Positions 14,684 through 18,288 of a DNA stretch of 18,288 nucleotides are shown piece after piece (within the stretch, counting starts at the first letter, position 1; every line of letters starts with the position of its first letter). Position numbers and translations under genes: made by a program. Where the stretch lies: assembly GCA_021775195.1 (NCBI GenBank), contig JAJFIG010000001.1:1-18288 (forward strand). Direction: 5' to 3'. The notes below the pieces were generated by a model. The model was not told the DNA's origin, ran no database searches, and was given only the letters and a program-made list of their open reading frames with translations. This DNA comes from Rhodospirillales bacterium. Its GTDB lineage: Bacteria; Pseudomonadota; Alphaproteobacteria; Rhodospirillales; 2-02-FULL-58-16.

Positions 14684-15107
14684 ATCGTCTAACACCATAA
14701 TAGATGCCACCTATGAAAATGAGCGCCCAGAACGCGATACCGGCCCACAGCATAGCCCAATCGGTTGTGCCAAACCCTCTCGTGTACTGGAAAATCTTGC
14801 CGTCGATCCTTTGCAGCATGGTGAGACGCGCTTCTTCGCCATATGTGGCGATGAAGTAGTCCATGATCTCCTGCTTGGTCTTGCCCGCCTTGACCATTTC
14901 GCCGATTTCTTCCTTCCAGTCGAGACCACAGGTCATGTTGCAGTCTTCCAGGATCAGCGGGCATTCGCAGGGGCAGGCGAGGTCCCTTGCCACCTCGCCG
15001 ACGGTCAGGGCGCGGGCACCCGTGGGCAGGAGAACCAGAACCGCCAGCAGCAATGCCATGAAAAGGCCGTGCCGGCGCTTGAACGGTTCGACCCTGGTTT
15101 CGGCCAT
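14661..15107 (-). CDS. CcmH/NrfF-like cytochrome c maturation protein with five-cysteine motif
   Basis: 148 aa from the ATG at 15107, with GGGAG seven bases upstream; a GTG one codon earlier overlaps the preceding stop as well. A signal-peptide-like helix (about 14-30) precedes the domain LACPCECPLILEDCNMTCGL and a three-helix region with VKAGKTKQEIMDYFIATYGEE, which matches the CcmH fold. One C-terminal helix (about 117-137) ends in basic residues. Classical CcmH has LRCxxC; here cysteines are at 45, 47, 49, 56 and 60. In the family the thiols hold apocytochrome cysteines for heme attachment. No CcmF or CcmG accompanies it here apart from the TlpA-like genes. The cysteine pattern could instead bind metal. 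Confidence 0.83.
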   Translation of the reverse strand: MAETRVEPFKRRHGLFMALLLAVLVLLPTGARALTVGEVARDLACPCECPLILEDCNMTCGLDWKEEIGEMVKAGKTKQEIMDYFIATYGEEARLTMLQRIDGKIFQYTRGFGTTDWAMLWAGIAFWALIFIGGIYYGVRRYVTRAPV

Positions 15108-15883
15108 CACGCCGCTCCCTTCCTTCGCCGTCTGGTCACGATCCAGAGCATGGCGGCTGACACCATCAAGACGCCGGTTCCGAAGACGATGTAGATAATG
15201 GTCCTGACGTTGCGCTGGGTCTCATAGGGTGAGCCCCAGACCCGGCGCCCGGTCATGGAGGCATATTTGACATCGACCGACGGTTCCCTGCTTTCCTTTA
15301 CGTAACCGATCTTGAAGACCCGGGCATCGCCCTTGGCGATGTCTTCGAGGGTGTAGTTGAAATGGTTGAAGTCCTTTTCCATTGATGCCTTGCCGCCGGA
15401 CGGAGAAATGGCGAATTCGGTCGACCGCAAGGGCTGCTGAATGTCCACCTCCATACTGCCGATGGGATGATTGGCCCGGATGACGTAGTCGATCCGCCGT
15501 TTCGCGGTTTCGAGGTCGACGGGGTCTAGATGAAAGCTGACGTAGAAATTCGAGAACGGCAGGGATAGGTGCACCGTATCGTAGGCCTCGCCCTCGCTGA
15601 CGTCGAAGAGTTGGCAGAAATGCTGTCCTCCCGGCGACAGGCTGCAGATATCGTTGATGATCGCGCCCTTGGGAATGAAGAAATCGGTGATGGTGGGGAA
15701 TTTCGAGTCGTCGTCAAAGCGGCCGTCATAGACCACAAGAACGCTGGGATCGTCGTACTCGGGCCAGATCATGACCCTCATCCGGCCGATCGACAGACCG
15801 TCCTCCGCCGGCGCTTTCGTCGCCAAGAGCGGAAACATCAGCAAGATCAGGACGAGACTGGATATCAGGACCCTTGTGCGCAT
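15107..15883 (-). CDS. Unknown membrane-anchored periplasmic protein
   Basis: 258 aa from the ATG at 15883, which opens directly with a signal peptide (MRTR, hydrophobic 5-21, cleavage near APA-E); the frame extends upstream without signal-like character. The middle (about 30-220) is predicted to be beta-rich, containing IWPEYDDPSVLVVYDGRF, two cysteines (80, 90) that may form a disulfide, and an Ig-like or transthyretin-like feel. A C-terminal helix (about 228-249) ends TRRRRKGAA on the cytoplasmic side. I do not recognise a family. Its stop overlaps the CcmH-like start (TGATG), and a small cytochrome c precedes it by about 95 bases, so it probably acts on cytochrome or metalloprotein assembly. 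Confidence 0.8.
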   Translation of the reverse strand: MRTRVLISSLVLILLMFPLLATKAPAEDGLSIGRMRVMIWPEYDDPSVLVVYDGRFDDDSKFPTITDFFIPKGAIINDICSLSPGGQHFCQLFDVSEGEAYDTVHLSLPFSNFYVSFHLDPVDLETAKRRIDYVIRANHPIGSMEVDIQQPLRSTEFAISPSGGKASMEKDFNHFNYTLEDIAKGDARVFKIGYVKESREPSVDVKYASMTGRRVWGSPYETQRNVRTIIYIVFGTGVLMVSAAMLWIVTRRRRKGAA

Positions 15884-15978
15884 TGCAAATTTCTGCCCCC
15901 GCCAAAAGCCGCCCGGGGCCAGGGGACGGCTTTGCATGAAGATGAACCAATCATCTGGTTCCAATGTTCGTATTGCTC

Positions 15979-16401
15979 CTAGTTCTTCTTGAACTCACAC
16001 TTGCAAACCTCTTTCCTCAGGTAGGTAACGACGTTGCCGATCTCCTCATCGCTCAGCTGCCCTTTGAAGGGGGTCATGTTCTCGGTCAGACCGACGGAGT
16101 GGCCACCTTCCTTGATGACCTTGAAGAGATGCTTGTCCGGCTTCGAAGTCATGAACGTGGCGTCCGTAAGGTTCCTGGGCTTCACATCAAGGCTTTCGGC
16201 CAGCATGCCGTCTCCCTTTCCCTCGGCGCCATGGCAAGGCAGGCAGTAGCTCATGAAATTGCCGGCGCCGGATGTGTTCCCGGCGCTCCATGCACCAGCG
16301 CTTGTCGGGTCGGTCTTCTCCCCGGCGTTCACCTGGGTCATGGCGAACAGTCCGGCACCCAGCAGTACCGCCAAGAACAACGTACGACTGATTGATTCCA
16401 T
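15979..16401 (-). CDS. Small periplasmic class I cytochrome c
   Basis: 140 aa. Signal peptide about 1-26 (cleavage VNA-G). The heme motif is CLPCH at 53-57, and the sixth ligand is probably Met109 in ENMTPFKG, followed by the typical last helix (SDEEIGNVVTYLRK). The chain ends with a Cys-Lys-Cys pair (133-135), which is not usual in class I cytochromes. A ribosome site of five Gs lies about 13 bases upstream, rather far. It is the first gene of the minus-strand operon, about 76 bases from the centre of an FNR-like box. It probably carries electrons between the bc complex and an unseen terminal enzyme, or serves the maturation genes behind it. Confidence 0.92.
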   Translation of the reverse strand: MESISRTLFLAVLLGAGLFAMTQVNAGEKTDPTSAGAWSAGNTSGAGNFMSYCLPCHGAEGKGDGMLAESLDVKPRNLTDATFMTSKPDKHLFKVIKEGGHSVGLTENMTPFKGQLSDEEIGNVVTYLRKEVCKCEFKKN

Positions 16402-16442
16402 GATTGGACACTACCCCCTTCTAAACCCAGAATCAGCCTTAG

Positions 16443-16448
16443 AACCTA
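16443..16448 (-). promoter_or_regulatory. Candidate -10 element (TAGGTT) of the minus-strand operon
   Basis: On the minus strand TAGGTT begins 22 bases after the FNR-like box, exactly the gap expected for class II activation (box centred at about -41.5). It would give a leader of roughly 35 bases before the cytochrome c start. Spacing is the main support. Confidence 0.45.
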
Positions 16449-16470
16449 CCCTGGATCGGTGATGCGGCAC

Positions 16471-16484
16471 TTGACGGAAATCAA
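16471..16484. promoter_or_regulatory. FNR/CRP-family operator (TTGAC-N4-ATCAA) between divergent operons
   Basis: TTGACGGAAATCAA is the same one-mismatch variant seen at 3482-3495, also followed by GGC. It sits between the minus-strand cytochrome c operon (16401) and the plus-strand TlpA gene (16606). Its distance to a minus-strand -10 element fits activation of that operon; control of the plus-strand genes is possible but less clear. Confidence 0.65.
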
Positions 16485-16605
16485 GGCCTAGAATGAATCA
16501 GGATGGCAGATTAGGGTGCTGTATTTTCTGAAAAATTCCGGTTTTTCCTTTCGGAATTCACCGGGAAAGCGCCAGCAAGAGGCATTGGCCAAGGCAACCG
16601 ACCGA

Positions 16606-17124
16606 ATGTATCCCCGATCACGAACACAATTTCCGCGGCTTGTCCTGTTTCTTTGCATCACGCTCGTCCTTCAAGGCTGCGGAGAAGGGGACGGCGGCGG
16701 CGGCGCGGCCGACCGGAGTTTGGCACCCGATTTCGAACTGACCCAGTTTGACGACGGCGGCAGCTTCCGGCTCAGTGAATACAAGGGGAATCCTGTCGTG
16801 ATCAATTTCTTCGCCTCGTGGTGCACGACCTGCGGGATCGAGGTGAACGACCTTGAAACGGTCTACCGGGAATTCGCCGCAAGGAAGGTGATGTTCGTCG
16901 GCGTCGGCATCGACGACACCGAGGCCAAGGCACGCAAATACGTGGCGAAATACGGGATTACCTATCCGACCGGCCTCGATGCGACGGGAACGATAAAAAA
17001 GGACTACGGCATTTACGGCCTGCCCTACACGTTCTTCATCGACCGCAAAGGCTTCATCACCTACATCCACGCCGGCGCCGTTACCGCGGCGCTGCTGAAA
17101 TATGAACTGGATAAACTTCTCTGA
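16606..17124 (+). CDS. TlpA/ResA-like thiol-disulfide lipoprotein
   Basis: 172 aa. The ATG at 16606 is chosen because it opens a lipoprotein signal (basic N-terminus, hydrophobic 11-23, LVLQGC with lipid on Cys25); an earlier GTG in frame at 16516 adds residues with no signal character. A Gly-rich spacer is followed by the thioredoxin domain with WCTTC (72-76) and the cis-proline motif GIYGLPYTFFI near 139-149. Closely related to the lipoprotein at 13322-13807. It probably reduces cysteines of apocytochromes or of copper sites. It comes 32 bases before the SCO-like coding region, a pairing typical of CuA-site assembly. Confidence 0.9.
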   Translation: MYPRSRTQFPRLVLFLCITLVLQGCGEGDGGGGAADRSLAPDFELTQFDDGGSFRLSEYKGNPVVINFFASWCTTCGIEVNDLETVYREFAARKVMFVGVGIDDTEAKARKYVAKYGITYPTGLDATGTIKKDYGIYGLPYTFFIDRKGFITYIHAGAVTAALLKYELDKLL

Positions 17125-17141
17125 CGGACAGCGCCGGGGAA

Positions 17142-17148
17142 AAGGAGG
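17142..17148 (+). promoter_or_regulatory. Strong ribosome binding site deciding an unusual start
   Basis: AAGGAGG is a full Shine-Dalgarno match. Eight bases later lies ATC at 17157, exactly where an ATG would be expected for the SCO-like gene. No ATG, GTG or TTG exists in this frame between the preceding stop and base 17283. Confidence 0.75.
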
Positions 17149-17156
17149 ACCGACCG

Positions 17157-17825
17157 ATCACAAGATTCCGCATCGCCATCCTTGTCATCGTTCTCGGCCT
17201 CGGCCTCGCCGCCGGGGCTCTGGGCTACCTCGTCTACATTGACGAGCCGGTCCAACAGGCGGAGACGATCGATCCCATAACCATGTTCCCGCCCGGGGGA
17301 CCGTTCACCCTTGCCGGTCATGACGGGAAGACGGTCACCGACAGGGACTACCTGGGCAAGTTCATGCTCATCGCCTTCGGCTACACCTATTGTCCGGATG
17401 TCTGCCCGACCGGCCTGCAGTCCATGAGCGTGGCCCTGGACATGTTGGGCGAGCAGGCAAAGTGGGTACAGCCGATCTTCGTCACCGTCGATCCCGAGCG
17501 CGATACGCCCGAAGTGATGAAGGAGTATGTGTCCGCCTTCCATCCCAGCTTCATCGGCCTCACCGGGACGCCGGAGCAGATCGCCCAGGCCGCCAAGGGG
17601 TTTCGTGTCTATTACAACAAGTCCCGCCTGCACGACAAAGAAGGAGAGGACAAGGACGACGACGATTACTTTGTCGACCACACGGCGTCGATCTATCTGG
17701 TCGGCATCGACGGCAGGGGACTGGCGGTCTTCAACTTCGGCATGGCGGCGACGGCGGTCGAGGAGATCGCCGACCGGATGCGGCATTTCATCAATATCCA
17801 AGAGGCCCTTGCCAAGGCCAAATAA
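17157..17825 (+). CDS. SCO1/SenC/PrrC-like copper chaperone with apparent ATC start
   Basis: 222 aa if read from ATC at 17157. This start includes the membrane anchor (FRIAILVIVLGLGLAAGALG, about 4-23) that SCO proteins need. The first ordinary start, ATG 17283, would remove the anchor but keep the copper domain. The copper site is YCPDVC (Cys79, Cys83) with His175 in DYFVDHTAS. A very acidic insert (about 161-170) precedes the His. SCO proteins deliver copper to, or reduce, the CuA centre of cytochrome oxidases and related sites. Gene order TlpA-SCO supports this. Either an AUC start is used or one base is wrong or mutated. Confidence 0.88.
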   Translation: MTRFRIAILVIVLGLGLAAGALGYLVYIDEPVQQAETIDPITMFPPGGPFTLAGHDGKTVTDRDYLGKFMLIAFGYTYCPDVCPTGLQSMSVALDMLGEQAKWVQPIFVTVDPERDTPEVMKEYVSAFHPSFIGLTGTPEQIAQAAKGFRVYYNKSRLHDKEGEDKDDDDYFVDHTASIYLVGIDGRGLAVFNFGMAATAVEEIADRMRHFINIQEALAKAK

Positions 17826-17886
17826 GGAGATTGGGTTTCGCGCGCGGGCGCGGCATTAGCAGACCCAATCCCGCCCCGGAAACGGC

Positions 17887-17914
17887 GAAACCCCAAGGTT
17901 TCCCTTGGGGTTTC
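17887..17914. terminator. Perfect 12-bp hairpin, likely terminator after the SCO-like gene
   Basis: GAAACCCCAAGG pairs perfectly with CCTTGGGGTTTC around a TTTC loop. It lies about 60 bases after the SCO-like stop and between convergent transcription units. It has no long T-run; the AAA/TTT stem ends give short T stretches on both strands, so it may act in both directions. Confidence 0.65.
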
Positions 17915-17985
17915 CATGGTGGGCGCGGCTGGGCCCCCGCGCGCAGGCGCGGTATTGGAAGAGTTAATCCCAGGCCGAAACGAGC

Positions 17986-18020
17986 GAAAGGCCCGGGGAG
18001 CGGTCTCCTCCGGGCCTTTC
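17986..18020 (-). terminator. Hairpin terminator directly after tRNA-Val
   Basis: An 11-bp stem (17986-17996 with 18010-18020) is extended by a 4-bp inner stem, GGAG/CTCC with a CGGT loop and one bulged base. It starts one base after the tRNA CCA end on the minus strand. Few Ts follow (CTTTCGCTCGTTT on the minus strand). It probably ends tRNA transcription. Confidence 0.7.
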
Positions 18021-18021
18021 A

Positions 18022-18096
18022 TGGTGGGCGCGGCTGGGATTGAACCAGCGACCCCTGCGATGTCAACACAGTGCTCTCCCGCTGAGCTACGCGCCC
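18022..18096 (-). tRNA. tRNA-Val (anticodon GAC)
   Basis: 75 bases including an encoded CCA. On the minus strand the acceptor stem is GGGCGCG/CGCGCCC (7 of 7), the D arm is GCTCAGCGGGAGAGC, the anticodon stem CTGTG/CGCAG surrounds the loop TTGACAT with anticodon GAC, and the T arm is GCTGG-TTCAATC-CCAGC. All stems pair (one G-T in the anticodon stem). It is preceded by a sigma70-like promoter and followed by a hairpin. The sequence is typical of proteobacterial valine tRNAs. Confidence 0.97.
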
Positions 18097-18136
18097 TAAT
18101 CCCGGGGCGGCGCAAGAATGCCGCCGGGACCGTGGC

Positions 18137-18165
18137 GTTTTAGTCCCATCGGGGGAAATTGGCAA
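18137..18165 (-). promoter_or_regulatory. Sigma70-like promoter of tRNA-Val
   Basis: On the minus strand TTGCCA (18160-18165) and TAAAAC (18137-18142) are separated by exactly 17 bases. The start of transcription would fall near 18130, about 33 bases before the tRNA, in a leader holding a GGCGGC/GCCGCC hairpin. Spacing and position are good; the -10 is imperfect. Confidence 0.55.
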
Positions 18166-18288
18166 GGTTGCAATGGCCCGGCGGCAGAGGTTCGGTCTTG
18201 CACGCCAGCGCCGGGACCGCTAACACATTGGTTGGGCGGCAGCGCTCCTGAAGGAGCGCGGCGCCCGCGGGAGCCACGATCCGGGAGA
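18166..18288. other. Gene-free right end of the window
   Basis: No credible coding frame or RNA gene is seen. A GCGCTCC-TGAA-GGAGCGC hairpin lies at 18242-18259 in very GC-rich sequence; its role is unknown. Confidence 0.4.

Larger units (their letters stand above)
17840..18038. repeat. Imperfect tandem duplication of about 100 bp including a tRNA 3' tail
   Basis: Unit 1 begins at 17840 (GCGCGCGGGCGCGG) and unit 2 at 17939 (GCGCGCAGGCGCGG). Each holds ATCCC and GAAACG landmarks, a GCGAAA-led hairpin, and then the identical 19-mer CATGGTGGGCGCGGCTGGG (17915-17933 and 18020-18038). In unit 2 this 19-mer is the 3' end of tRNA-Val plus two downstream bases. The hairpin stems differ between units on both arms while staying paired. 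Confidence 0.75.

Noticed and set aside
17157..17825. SCO-like gene as a pseudogene
   Set aside because: The frame is intact with all copper ligands and an ideal ribosome site; only the start codon is unusual.
17693..18115. Minus-strand frame spanning the tRNA and the SCO-like 3' end
   Set aside because: It covers a perfect tRNA gene and two hairpins, so it cannot be a real protein gene.
1..18288. CRISPR array or insertion sequence
   Set aside because: No regularly spaced repeats, transposase frames or terminal inverted repeats were seen; the only repeat is the tRNA-flank duplication.

Overview
The window is GC-rich and almost fully coding. It carries 22 protein genes, one tRNA and a few regulatory sites. 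The tRNA-Val(GAC), with an encoded CCA end, looks proteobacterial and most like alphaproteobacterial versions. FNR-type operators and a full c-type cytochrome toolkit point to a Gram-negative bacterium that respires under low oxygen or with alternative acceptors. The taxonomic guess is inference only.

Region A (1-3406, plus strand) holds the 3' part of a b6-type cytochrome b gene, a subunit-IV-like cytochrome b C-terminal protein fused to a c-type heme domain, and two seven-bladed propeller proteins related to streptogramin (virginiamycin B) lyase. A Rieske gene is expected upstream, outside the window. Region B (3606-11931, plus) starts with a periplasmic cytochrome c behind an FNR-like box. 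It continues with seven tightly packed genes: a membrane-anchored cytochrome c, an ABC ATPase, an ABC-2 permease, a GldG-like protein, a DUF4340-like protein, a membrane-tethered LivK-like binding protein, and a second cytochrome b. In this second cytochrome b the two halves and the C-terminal heme c domain are fused in one chain. Region C (11910-16401, minus) is an eight-gene operon: a small cytochrome c, an unknown anchored periplasmic protein, a CcmH-like protein with unusual cysteines, an anchored protein with a CxxxCH motif, two thioredoxin-fold lipoproteins, a CcdA-like membrane protein and a two-helix small protein. It is read from a divergent intergenic region with a second FNR-like box. 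Region D (16606-17825, plus) has a third TlpA-like lipoprotein and a SCO1-like copper protein with no ordinary start codon. Region E (17826-18288) holds two terminator hairpins, a duplicated tRNA 3' tail, tRNA-Val on the minus strand and its promoter.

Taken together the locus looks like a self-contained electron-transfer module. It has two related quinol-oxidising cytochrome b/c complexes, three small or anchored cytochromes, extracytoplasmic propellers, and its own thiol-redox, heme-ligation and copper-delivery factors. A GldAFG-type ABC system is locked into the same operon as the second cytochrome b. No terminal oxidase or reductase catalytic subunit is present, so the electron donor and acceptor cannot be named from this window.
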